DNA from: RPQJ01 sp044226195 | Lineage (GTDB): Bacteria; Pseudomonadota; Gammaproteobacteria; Steroidobacterales; Steroidobacteraceae | Reading direction: 5' to 3' | Length of the DNA: 64,000 nucleotides | Assembly (NCBI GenBank): GCA_044226195.1 | Contig: JBGAHO010000014.1 | Location: forward strand, 1 to 64,000 | In this document: one piece after another, positions 25,224-33,156 of the stretch | Layout: each line of letters opens with the position of its first letter | How positions within the stretch are numbered: position 1 is the stretch's first letter | The notes under the pieces: model-generated | What the model saw: the letters and a program-made list of their open reading frames with translations, nothing else | Databases searched by the model: none | What the model was told of the DNA's origin: nothing | Made by a program: the position numbers and the translations under genes

Positions 25224-25424
25224 CGACTCCGGTTCGATGGTTGCCGGGGTCGAGACGACCGGGCTGTGGAAAAGTTTCGACAGGGGATGGCAGGAACAAG
25301 AAGATTGGCAGGGAGCAGGAGACGCACGAACCCTGAATCGGGGCGACCAGAATAAGAAGCACCGAGAAAAAGAACAGTGCTCGCCCCAAAGAGGACGACG
25401 ACCCCGCGCAAGCGGGGTTTTTTT
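25224..25424 (+). ncRNA. Predicted sigma-54-dependent small RNA, about 200 nt
   Basis: The transcript would run from the sigma-54 start to a perfect terminator, between convergent gcdH and the potassium-channel gene. It contains three AANAANAA motifs of the kind bound by Hfq/Crc: AACAAGAA 25295-25302, AATAAGAA 25351-25358 and AAAAAGAA 25367-25374. The last two sit in a 34-base loop closed by GGGGCGA (25340-25346) and TCGCCCC (25381-25387). An inner GCAC/GTGC stem exposes AAAAAGAA. Six GGA triplets occur (25268, 25285, 25293, 25312, 25318, 25393), which could bind CsrA. The layout recalls CrcZ/CrcY of Pseudomonas, though I recognise no sequence family. An open frame from ATG 25237 runs through the terminator, so coding is unlikely. 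Confidence 0.75.
25402..25424 (+). terminator. Rho-independent terminator of the small RNA
   Basis: CCCCGC, a GCAA loop and GCGGGG are followed by seven T residues on the plus strand. It faces the stop codon of the convergent channel gene at 25427. Confidence 0.92.
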
Positions 25425-25426
25425 GC

Positions 25427-26536
25427 TCAGGCGTCGGCGAGGTTCGCCTTCAGCACCGCTTCCGAATCGATCGCGAGCAGGCGGTCGCCCGGCTCGATGC
25501 GCAGGCCCTTCTCGTTCCACAGGCCGATGCGCCGCCCGCCGCGACGCACCTCCACGACCAGCACGCCCGGAATCTCGAACGGCGTCCTGCCGATCTCCGC
25601 CGGCCGCGCCTCGCGTTCCACCAGCTGGAAACTGCCGCGGTAGGACAGCAGCTCGGAGACGAAATCGACCGTCGTGTGGCTTTCCACGGCATCGGCCATC
25701 AGCACGCCGCCGAAGCGCGGCGGCGAGACGACGACGTTCGCCCCGCCCGCCTTGACCAGCTTGAGGTTCTCGGGCTCGCTGACGTTCGCGATCAGGCGCA
25801 CGTCCTTGGCGAGTTCCCGGATGGTCAGCACGGTCAGCACGGTGGTGTCGTCGCGCCCGACGCAGACGAGGACCGCGCTCGCGCGCGCGACGCCCGCCAT
25901 GGCCAGCAGTTCCTCGCTCGAGGCGTCGCCGTGCAGGCAGATGAAGCCGCGATCCGCCGCCCTGGCGATCTCGTCGCGGTCCTGCTCGATGACCACGATC
26001 TGGTCCGGCTTCCAGCCGCGCATCAGCAGTTCGCCGGCCGCCATCGAGCCGCTGTGGCCGAAGCCGCACAGGATCACGTGGTCGTGCAGTTGCTCCTGCA
26101 GTCGCGTCATGCGCCATTCCTCGACGAGTTTCTGGATGATGAACTGGTAGGCCGTGCCCAGGAAGATGAACCACACGAAGATGCGCACGGGCGTGACGAA
26201 GAACGCGTCGATGAGGCGCGCGTGGTCCGACACCGGCACGATGTCGCCGTAGCCGACGGTCGTGACCGTGATCATCGTGAAATAAATGATGTCGATCAGC
26301 GAGATGTCGCCGTCGATGTTGTCGCGCAGGCCCTCGCGGTCGAGCAGGAAGACGCCGAACACGGCGAGCACGAGCGCCAGCACCAGCAGCGCCCGCATCG
26401 CGAGCGTGACTTCCGGCGGCGCCGCCGCCCTGCGCAGCAGGATCGGGGCCGCACTGCCGCCCCGCTGCAGGCGGATGCGGCGCAGCGTGCGCCGGACCTT
26501 GCCAAAGCCGGTCAGGCTCCGGTCCGTCCCGGTCAT
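25427..26536 (-). CDS. Two-helix potassium channel with RCK domains
   Basis: The 369-residue protein has two transmembrane helices (residues near 47-65 and 110-130) flanking a pore loop with the selectivity filter TVGYGD at 93-98. A cytoplasmic RCK/TrkA-N domain begins HVILCGFGHSGSMAAGEL, with the nucleotide-binding GFGHSG at 158-163. A TrkA-C-like domain follows (FEIPGVLVVEVRRGG to the end). This is an MthK/Kch-type channel, probably gated by a ligand at the RCK ring. Start at 26536 is the first ATG before a basic N-terminus. The gene is monocistronic. Confidence 0.9.
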   Translation of the reverse strand: MTGTDRSLTGFGKVRRTLRRIRLQRGGSAAPILLRRAAAPPEVTLAMRALLVLALVLAVFGVFLLDREGLRDNIDGDISLIDIIYFTMITVTTVGYGDIVPVSDHARLIDAFFVTPVRIFVWFIFLGTAYQFIIQKLVEEWRMTRLQEQLHDHVILCGFGHSGSMAAGELLMRGWKPDQIVVIEQDRDEIARAADRGFICLHGDASSEELLAMAGVARASAVLVCVGRDDTTVLTVLTIRELAKDVRLIANVSEPENLKLVKAGGANVVVSPPRFGGVLMADAVESHTTVDFVSELLSYRGSFQLVEREARPAEIGRTPFEIPGVLVVEVRRGGRRIGLWNEKGLRIEPGDRLLAIDSEAVLKANLADA

Positions 26537-26685
26537 GCGACTGCCGAACGATGGAAGCGGGCGACGACCGTCACCGTGCGAATGAAACGACGCATCCCTG
26601 ACCCTGCAGGCAGCCGACGACCGCCCCTGTTCTTGCAGGGAACTATAGCGCAGCGCCGCCCGACGGCACGCGCCGGGGCCGGCGA

Positions 26686-26928
26686 CTAGGAGACGAGCGG
26701 CTCGATCTCGTACCCGATGACCTCGCGGGTCGTCGGGTCGACGATGGGTTTGCCCATGTTGAAGCGACCGGTCAGCATCGCGCGGCTCATCAGGCTGCGG
26801 TCGGGCTTGACCCGGCGCACCTCCATCGCGCCCTGGGCATCGCGCATCACGGCCGTCACCTGGGCAGGTGAGTCCTCGGCCGGATGGCCTGACTCGGGAT
26901 ACAGCAGTGCAATGATCTCGGGTTGCAT
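26686..26928 (-). CDS. Small hypothetical protein
   Basis: The 80-residue product begins MQPEIIALLYPESGHPAEDS and ends IDPLVS-like sequence after GKPIVDPTTREVIGYEIEP. It has no signal peptide, membrane span or motif that I recognise. In-frame ATG and GTG codons upstream would extend it by up to 45 residues, but the extension is Arg-rich and low in complexity, so the shorter form is preferred. No clear ribosome-binding site helps. The bases 26929-27174 upstream hold no other gene. Confidence 0.45.
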   Translation of the reverse strand: MQPEIIALLYPESGHPAEDSPAQVTAVMRDAQGAMEVRRVKPDRSLMSRAMLTGRFNMGKPIVDPTTREVIGYEIEPLVS

Positions 26929-27174
26929 GGTCGGACGAATCCTGACTCGCGGGTTCGGGGACATGCGGAACGGAGCAAGTTGCGTGCCACGGGTCCCGGA
27001 GCGGGTTTTCCGTGACGGCGGTCGCCGTTCGCGCGAGGGCGGCTGACGAATTTCGTCAGTCACGGGACGCGGGTGGTCGCGCCGCGTCAGGGTCGCACCA
27101 TTGCGGTACCACCGTAGAACACGAGGATGCCCGGCTTAAGTAAACTGCGGGCCTGGCCTCCCGGATCCCGCCGC

Positions 27175-27933
27175 ATGTCCGCCCACGCCCTTCCCGAAAT
27201 CATCGCGCACCGCGGCAACGCGGGTGACTACCCCGAGAACACCCTCCAGGCCCTGGCGTCCGCCGTCGAACTCGGCCTGCGCCACGTCGAGTTCGACGTG
27301 CAGCTCACCTCCGACCACGTGCCCGTCGTGTTCCACGACTCGACGCTCGAACGGGTCGCCGACCGTCCGGACAGCGTGCACGACCTGACGTGGGGACAGC
27401 TTTCGGAGATCCCGGTCGGCGAGGTCGGCCGCTTCGGCCGGCGCTTCGCGTTCACCTATCCGCCCTCGCTGGCGCAGACGGTGGACGCGCTGGCCGGCTG
27501 GAGCGACGTCACCGCCTTCGTCGAGATCAAGCGCGCCAGCATGCGCCGCGTGGGTCGCGAGCTCGTCCTGCGCCGGGTCGCGGACATCGTGCGGCCGATC
27601 CTCGATCGCTGCGTGTTCATCTCCTTCGACCTGCCGACGGTGAAGATCCTGCGCATGATGACCGGCGCGCGCATCGGCTGGGTGCTGCAGGAGTACAGCG
27701 AGGCGACGCTGCAGGAAGCGCGGGCCCTCGCCCCGGAATACCTCTTCTGCAACCTCGAACGAGTGCCCGCCGACGCGACGCAGCTCTGGCGAGGCGACTG
27801 GCGCTGGGCGATCTACGAGGTGCGCGACCTGGCGACGGCGCAGCGCTGCCAGGCGCTCGGCGCCGCGTTCGTCGAGACGATGGACGTCAAGGGCCTGCTG
27901 GCCGCCTACGAGGAAAGCCGTCGCAAGTGGTGA
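27175..27933 (+). CDS. Glycerophosphodiester phosphodiesterase
   Basis: The 252-residue GDPD-family enzyme hydrolyses deacylated phospholipids to glycerol 3-phosphate and an alcohol. IIAHRGNAGDYPENTLQAL at residues 9-27 contains the catalytic His-Arg and the first Glu. VEFDVQLTSDHVPVVFHD holds the metal-binding Glu/Asp and second catalytic His, and VEIKRAS the third acidic ligand. No signal peptide is present, so it is cytoplasmic (UgpQ-like). ATG at 27175 gives the standard N-terminus. A glycerol-kinase-like gene starts 42 bp downstream on the same strand. Confidence 0.9.
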   Translation: MSAHALPEIIAHRGNAGDYPENTLQALASAVELGLRHVEFDVQLTSDHVPVVFHDSTLERVADRPDSVHDLTWGQLSEIPVGEVGRFGRRFAFTYPPSLAQTVDALAGWSDVTAFVEIKRASMRRVGRELVLRRVADIVRPILDRCVFISFDLPTVKILRMMTGARIGWVLQEYSEATLQEARALAPEYLFCNLERVPADATQLWRGDWRWAIYEVRDLATAQRCQALGAAFVETMDVKGLLAAYEESRRKW

Positions 27934-27975
27934 GCGTGCGACCGATATCGACGTGGCCCGCGGTGTTTCCCGACG

Positions 27976-29487
27976 ATGAATGAGCGCTCCGACGACCTCG
28001 CCTGGCTGGCCGGCGAACTGAGTTCCATCCGCCGCGAACTGCTGCCGCCGGGCGAATCCTCCGGCCTGTTCCTCGCCCTCGACCTCGGCGGGAGCTCGGG
28101 ACGCGCCGCGCTGATCGACGGCGTGGGCCGCGAAGTGGCCGTCGCGCACTGCCCGATCGCCACGCGCCGCACGGCGCCCGACCGCGTGGAGCACGATCCG
28201 CTCGAACTGGTGCAGGCACTCAACACGGCGGCCCAGGACGTGTGCGACGCCGAACTCGCGCGCGACCGTCCGATCGTCGCGGCGGCCCTCGCGACCCAGC
28301 GCTCGACCATCGTGTGCTTCGACCGCCAGAGCGGGCGTCCGCTGAGCCCCGCGATCTCGTGGCAGGACCGGCGCGCGGCCACCTGGCTGGAGCAGACGCT
28401 CGGCCCGCGGGCCGGCTGGGTCCGTCGCTCGACCGGCCTGGTGCTGTCACCGCATTACGGGGCGAGCAAGCTGCACTGGTGCCTCGAGAACCTGCCGGAG
28501 GTCGCGGCCGCCGCAAGCCGCGGCACGCTCGCCGCGGGCCCGCTCTCGAGTTTCCTGCTGTATGCGCTGCTCGAAGAGCGTCCGGTGTGCTGCGACCCCG
28601 CGAATGCCTCGCGCACGCTGCTGTACGACGCGGACCGGCTGGACTGGTCCGACGAGTTGCTGACCGTGTTCGGGGTGCCGCGGTCGGTGCTGCCGGCGTG
28701 CACCGGCACCGCCGGGGATTTCGGCACGCTCAACGTGCGCGGCCGCGCGATCCCGCTGCGCGCCTGCACCGGCGACCAGTCCGCGGCAGCCTTCGCCCTC
28801 GGGCGTCCGGTCGAGACCGCGGCGCTCGCCAACGTCGGCACCGGCGCATTCGTGCAACGCGTCGCAGCGGTCGACGCACCGCTGCCGGATGGCCTGTTGC
28901 GCAGCGTCCTGCGCTCGGCCGGCCCCGATGCCACCTACAGCCACGAGGGCACGGTGAACGGCGCAGGCGCCGCAATCGACTGGCTGCGCGGGCGCAGCGC
29001 GCTCGACGTCGATCGCGCGCTGGTCAGCCTGCCGGCGGGCGAACCCTCCTCGCCGCCCCCGCTGTTCATGAACGGTGTCGGCGGGCTCGGCGCGCCGTTC
29101 TGGCGTGCCGACTTCCCCGTGGAGTTCGTCGGCCGGGGCGACGAGATGGCCCAGCTCGTCGCCGTGCTCGAGAGCATCGCCTTCCTGCTGACGGTGAACC
29201 TGGAGACCATGCAGCGGGCCGCGCCACTGCTGCGCGTGTCGATCACCGGCGGCCTGTCGGCCTGCGATTACCTGTGCCGCGTGCTGGCGGACACGAGCGG
29301 CCTCGTCGTCGAGCGCTACGCGCTGCGCGAAGCGACCGCGCGGGGTTCGGCGTTCCTCGCGGCCGGCGAACCGGACGACTGGCAGCTCGCCCCCGTCGAG
29401 CACGTCTTCGAGCCTGCCCCGGAATCCGCGGTGCGCGGACGCTACGCCCGCTGGCGCGAGGAAATGCGCCTGCGCGGCGCCGGCTAG
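27976..29487 (+). CDS. FGGY-family carbohydrate kinase (glycerol-kinase-like)
   Basis: The 503-residue protein is an ASKHA-fold sugar kinase. The N-terminal phosphate loop is LFLALDLGGSSGRAALID near residues 31-48. SWQDRRAA corresponds to a substrate region, and the C-terminal half has ACTGDQSAAAFALG, the nucleotide loop NVGTGAFVQR and the FGGY-type SITGGLSACDYLCRVLADTS near 415. It most resembles glycerol kinases but lacks close matches to the glycerol-pocket residues, so the substrate is open. Position behind the GDPD gene suggests a role with glycerol or a related polyol. Its TAG stop overlaps that of the convergent hydrolase. Confidence 0.78.
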   Translation: MNERSDDLAWLAGELSSIRRELLPPGESSGLFLALDLGGSSGRAALIDGVGREVAVAHCPIATRRTAPDRVEHDPLELVQALNTAAQDVCDAELARDRPIVAAALATQRSTIVCFDRQSGRPLSPAISWQDRRAATWLEQTLGPRAGWVRRSTGLVLSPHYGASKLHWCLENLPEVAAAASRGTLAAGPLSSFLLYALLEERPVCCDPANASRTLLYDADRLDWSDELLTVFGVPRSVLPACTGTAGDFGTLNVRGRAIPLRACTGDQSAAAFALGRPVETAALANVGTGAFVQRVAAVDAPLPDGLLRSVLRSAGPDATYSHEGTVNGAGAAIDWLRGRSALDVDRALVSLPAGEPSSPPPLFMNGVGGLGAPFWRADFPVEFVGRGDEMAQLVAVLESIAFLLTVNLETMQRAAPLLRVSITGGLSACDYLCRVLADTSGLVVERYALREATARGSAFLAAGEPDDWQLAPVEHVFEPAPESAVRGRYARWREEMRLRGAG

Positions 29488-30473
29488 GCCAGGCTCGCGA
29501 GGATCTGCCGCTCGATCCAGGTGGGGCCCGACCCGCCGGCGTAGTAGCCGCAGTGGCCCCCGAAGCGCGTGAGCGTGACGGACAGCGTGGACGGACGCGC
29601 GATGCGGTCGAGATCGGCCGCCGGGATGATGGGGTCGTCGGACGCCGAGATGATGCGCGTGCGCGGCGTGAGCGTCGCGAGCGCATCCCCGTACACCGCG
29701 TAGCCGCGCAGGTAGACCTCCAGCGACGGAAAGCCGCCGTAGTGCCTCGCCAGCACGTCGGTCATGGCGGTCAGCGTGCCGAGCTTCGACACGTCGCTGA
29801 GGTCGTACGCGTCCGGCCACGCCGCCTGCTTCTTCGCGAGCGAGCGGTGCCACTTCCAGACGAAATAGCGACGGTAGAGCGCCCAGCCGGTCTCGAGCGC
29901 GTGCAGCGTGTGCTCGGGATCGATCACCGGACAGACCGCGACGACCCGCGCGAGGTCGATGCCGGCGTCCTTCGCGCGCGCGCCGACCCGCAACGAGAAA
30001 TTGCCGCCGAGCGAGAATCCCGCCATCGACAGTTCCCGGTCGGGGTGCAGCGCCTGCACGCACCCCACGGCGCCGACGACCTCGGCGATGCGGCACGAGT
30101 GGAACAGGTCGCGATTCAGGTGGTGACTCTCGCCGTGATCGCGCAGGTTGAGCCGCACGACGTCGAACCCGGCATCGAGCAGGAACTGGCCGAGCGACAG
30201 GATGTAGAGCGACTGCGCGCTGCCTTCCCAGCCGTGCAGGAGCACCGCCAGCCGCTGCGCCGGCGGGCGGCCGATCCGCTCCTGGGTCGCGCGATGCCCG
30301 AGCAGGCGCACGCCCTCGCCGCAGTCGAGCAGCAGGTCCTCCGAAGCCTCGATCAGCCCGCGGCAGCGCCACTCGACCGCCGCGCGGCGGAACGGCAGGC
30401 TCGGGTAGATCGACTGCACGTGCGGATTGCGCAGCCGCGCGGGCGGCATGAAGTCGTCGGACGGTCCGGTCAC
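29484..30473 (-). CDS. YheT-like alpha/beta hydrolase
   Basis: The 329-residue protein has the YheT/Abhd1-3 layout: N-terminal NPHVQSIYPSLPFRR, the oxyanion region VLLHGWEGSAQSLYI near residue 80, LNLRDHGESHHLN, the nucleophile elbow MAGFSLGGNFSLR near 150 and the catalytic His in FGGHCGYY near 310. It is a predicted cytoplasmic carboxylesterase of unknown substrate. The GTG start at 30473 overlaps the preceding dehydrogenase-like gene's stop (GTGA), so it is coupled to it. Longer in-frame starts exist up to 30494 but lie inside that gene. Confidence 0.85.
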   Translation of the reverse strand: MTGPSDDFMPPARLRNPHVQSIYPSLPFRRAAVEWRCRGLIEASEDLLLDCGEGVRLLGHRATQERIGRPPAQRLAVLLHGWEGSAQSLYILSLGQFLLDAGFDVVRLNLRDHGESHHLNRDLFHSCRIAEVVGAVGCVQALHPDRELSMAGFSLGGNFSLRVGARAKDAGIDLARVVAVCPVIDPEHTLHALETGWALYRRYFVWKWHRSLAKKQAAWPDAYDLSDVSKLGTLTAMTDVLARHYGGFPSLEVYLRGYAVYGDALATLTPRTRIISASDDPIIPAADLDRIARPSTLSVTLTRFGGHCGYYAGGSGPTWIERQILASLA

Positions 30474-31561
30474 GCCGCCGGCCTCGCTTCCCACGCCCGG
30501 CCGCGCGTGAGCACCAGGGGCGTCGAGCCCGGCAGCGTCTCGACGAACTCACTGCCCATCAGCTGGGACGGTGTGCGATAGCCACCCGCCCCTTCGTATT
30601 GCAGCAGGCGCTCGACCACGGCCAGCGACGCCGACACGGTGACGTCGTAGGGATTGGCGACGTGGATGCGCGCCGTCACGGCCTCGCCGCTCGGGGCCTG
30701 CGCCTCGCCCCAGACCTCGGCCGGCGCGCGTTCGCGGCCCGCGGCATCGTCGGGTCGCACACGATTGCGCACCGCGCGCTTGAGCAGCGCCTGCACGACG
30801 CCGAGGCCGAGCACGCCGCGGACCCAGTTCAGCCGGCGCAAGGCGCGCACCTGCTGCGCCGGCATGGCGATGTAGGTCTCGATGTTCGGGATGCCGGTCG
30901 TCACCCAGGCCGTGCTCAGGTCGCCCCAGGGAATCGTCACGGCATGGCGCGGTCCGCGGCCGAAGTCGATCTCGCGCTCGCGATAGCCGTGCACGACCTT
31001 CATCAACTGGCCGTGGCCGCGGATGCAGCCGCCGACGCCGAGCCCCTCGATCGTCGTGAGCGCGGTGCCGCGGCTCGCGCGCATGTCCGAATCGAAGCCG
31101 AGCGCGAGATAGGTGGCGTCGGGCAGCGCCGCCTTGAGCGACGCGGCGACGCAATCGGTGGGCACGACGTCGAAGCCGACGCCGGGGCACAGGACCACGC
31201 CCGCCTCGGCGGCGCGCGGTCCCAGCGTCTGCGCGTACTCGAACACGGCGATCTCGCCCGTGATGTCGAGGTAGTGGACGCCGGCCGCGAGACAGGCCTC
31301 GAGCATCGGCGCCGCGGTCGCTGAGAACGGGCCGGCGCAATGCAGCACGACCCTCGCGCCGCGCAGCACCTGCGTGAGCGCGGTCCGGTCGTCGAGCCCG
31401 ATGACCAGCGAGCCGCAACCCAGCTCGGCCGCGAGTTGCGTGACGGCCGCGCGATTGCGGCCGGCGAGCACGGGCCGCAGTCCACGCTGCACGGCCGCGC
31501 GGGCGATCAGTTCGCCCGTGTAGCCGTTCGCGCCGTAGAGGACGACCGTGGCGCCGCTCAT
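30470..31561 (-). CDS. Saccharopine-dehydrogenase-like NAD(P)-binding protein
   Basis: The 363-residue protein begins with a Rossmann motif, VVLYGANGYTGELIARAA, followed by PVLAGRNRAAVTQLAAELG and HCAGPFSATAAPMLEACL, which mark the trans-acting enoyl reductase / saccharopine dehydrogenase-like family. YLDITGEIAVFEYAQ and PGVGFDVVPTDC support this. The reaction is unknown for most members. The ATG overlaps the stop of the upstream receiver gene (ATGA), and its own stop overlaps the YheT-like gene, giving a tightly coupled three-gene operon. Confidence 0.8.
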   Translation of the reverse strand: MSGATVVLYGANGYTGELIARAAVQRGLRPVLAGRNRAAVTQLAAELGCGSLVIGLDDRTALTQVLRGARVVLHCAGPFSATAAPMLEACLAAGVHYLDITGEIAVFEYAQTLGPRAAEAGVVLCPGVGFDVVPTDCVAASLKAALPDATYLALGFDSDMRASRGTALTTIEGLGVGGCIRGHGQLMKVVHGYREREIDFGRGPRHAVTIPWGDLSTAWVTTGIPNIETYIAMPAQQVRALRRLNWVRGVLGLGVVQALLKRAVRNRVRPDDAAGRERAPAEVWGEAQAPSGEAVTARIHVANPYDVTVSASLAVVERLLQYEGAGGYRTPSQLMGSEFVETLPGSTPLVLTRGRAWEARPAA

Positions 31562-32997
31562 GCGGCCGGCAGGATGCGGAACTCGACGCGGTTGTTCTGG
31601 GCCGCGATGGCGTTCCATTCGCCGGCGGTCGCTTTCTCACCCTGCTCGGGGTACGCGATCTGGCTGCGGCGCCCGGCGTTGACCACGTCGACGACGATCG
31701 CGCCCGCCGTGCGCTGCTTCAGCGTCGCGGCGAAGTTCGCGAAGTCGACCGACTGGTGCTGCGCGGCCGACAGGCTGTCCTCGAACGGGTTGCCGACGAG
31801 ATCGCATTTCTGCGCGGTGAGGTCGGCATCGGCGACGGAGTAGCCCTCGCCGGTGTTGCCGGTGAGGCAGAAGTCGCCGACGAACGCCTCGATGCGGATG
31901 CGGCCCTTGAAGTGCTGCGCCTCGAGCGTGGCCGCGAGGCCGCGCAGCCGGTCGAGTCGCGCATTCGCGAGCGGCGTCTCTCCGTACGGCACGTATTCGG
32001 TGGCCATCGGGCCGGACGGCGGCCCGCCGCGCTCGGCCAGCGCCGTGAGGGGCGGCAGGTCCGGGGCAGGCAGCGCCGCCATCTTGGCCGCCGCCGTCTC
32101 GGCTTCGGCCTTGGTCACGGCCACCTGGGCCCGCGCGAGTTCGGCGGTCAGCGCCTGGTTGCGCTCGAAGGCCTGTGCATACAGCCAGCCGAGCACCAGG
32201 GCCGGAATGACCGCCAGCAGCCCGGTGAGCACGGCCGGCCACCAGACGCGCGGAGCCGGCGGCGGCACCAGCGGCTCGACCTCGGTGGTCACCGGTGTCC
32301 GCGCCAGCTCTTCCTTCAGTTCGGTCGACAGGCGGCGGGCGAACGACTCGAACGTGGCCAGCACGAACCGGCGTTGCTCGGCGAGCTGGTCCTTCACCAG
32401 CTGCTGCGTCGATTGCCTGAGTCCGGCCTGCAATTCCGCCAGGGCGACGGCCGGCAGGGCCACGCCTCCGCTGACGGACATCGCGGACGCCGCCGGAGCG
32501 GCTGCCGCGGTTGCCGGGGACGCGCCGGGACCGACGGGCGGGATCTCGATGATGTCGGCCGCGGAAAGGTGCGGAATGGTCGCCGTCGGATCGAACAGGG
32601 CCGAGCGCTGCGTGCGCCGATCCGGCAGCAGGCGCAACTGGTAGAGCACGCGCGACACGTCGACCGGCCGGACCGTTTTCGGCAGCACGCCGATCGCGCC
32701 GAGGGCGCGGGCCTGGCTGACGTACAGCTCGCCTTCCTGCGAGGTGTACATCATGAGCGGAATCAACGCGGTATCGGGGTTGCTCTTGATCGCCTGCACC
32801 GCCTCGAAGCCGTCCATGCCCGGCATCAGGTGATCCATGAAGATGACGTCGGGGCGGTTCTGCTGCAGGTATTCCAGCGCCTGCTCGGCCGATTCGGCCG
32901 TATCGACCGCCAGGCCGTGCTGTTCGAGCATGCGGCTCAGAATCACCCGGGCCGATCGTGAATCGTCCACGATCAGGGCTCGCTTGCCCGTCGCCAT
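31558..32997 (-). CDS. Receiver domain fused to a transmembrane helix and OmpA-like C-terminal domain
   Basis: The 479-residue protein starts with a complete CheY-like receiver: acidic pair D11-D12, phosphoacceptor D55 in IFMDHLMPGMDG, and K107 in LPKTVRP. Residues 130-250 are a Pro/Ala-rich linker with a helical stretch. One transmembrane helix spans about 252-274. The outer part (about 280-479) has GGPPSGPMATEYVPYGE, then an OmpA-like fold ending NNRVEFRI, similar to the NRRVEI close of peptidoglycan-binding domains, with two cysteines. The receiver would be cytoplasmic and the end periplasmic. No kinase is adjacent. The start could also be at 33006. Divergent from the EF-G-like gene. Confidence 0.75.
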   Translation of the reverse strand: MATGKRALIVDDSRSARVILSRMLEQHGLAVDTAESAEQALEYLQQNRPDVIFMDHLMPGMDGFEAVQAIKSNPDTALIPLMMYTSQEGELYVSQARALGAIGVLPKTVRPVDVSRVLYQLRLLPDRRTQRSALFDPTATIPHLSAADIIEIPPVGPGASPATAAAAPAASAMSVSGGVALPAVALAELQAGLRQSTQQLVKDQLAEQRRFVLATFESFARRLSTELKEELARTPVTTEVEPLVPPPAPRVWWPAVLTGLLAVIPALVLGWLYAQAFERNQALTAELARAQVAVTKAEAETAAAKMAALPAPDLPPLTALAERGGPPSGPMATEYVPYGETPLANARLDRLRGLAATLEAQHFKGRIRIEAFVGDFCLTGNTGEGYSVADADLTAQKCDLVGNPFEDSLSAAQHQSVDFANFAATLKQRTAGAIVVDVVNAGRRSQIAYPEQGEKATAGEWNAIAAQNNRVEFRILPAA

Positions 32998-33156
32998 TCC
33001 CTGCATCCTTTGGCGGTCACCCCGAAATGGCGCCGCGAGTACCCGCTTTCTACCTTGAACGGCGCTGCAAGCCAATCCCGGCAACCCCTCTGGCCCCCCG
33101 GGGGGTCGGGCGTATGCTCGGCTTTGAGGAATCCATAGCGAAAAAGGAGGCAGAAA

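Noticed and set aside
25216..25755. An open frame covering the predicted small RNA
   Set aside because: It begins without a ribosome site, reads through a strong terminator and continues antisense into the channel gene, so coding is unlikely.
33094..33105. CCCCCCGGGGGG palindrome between divergent genes
   Set aside because: No T-tract follows and the stem would lack a loop. In 70% G+C DNA it is not distinctive enough to call a site.
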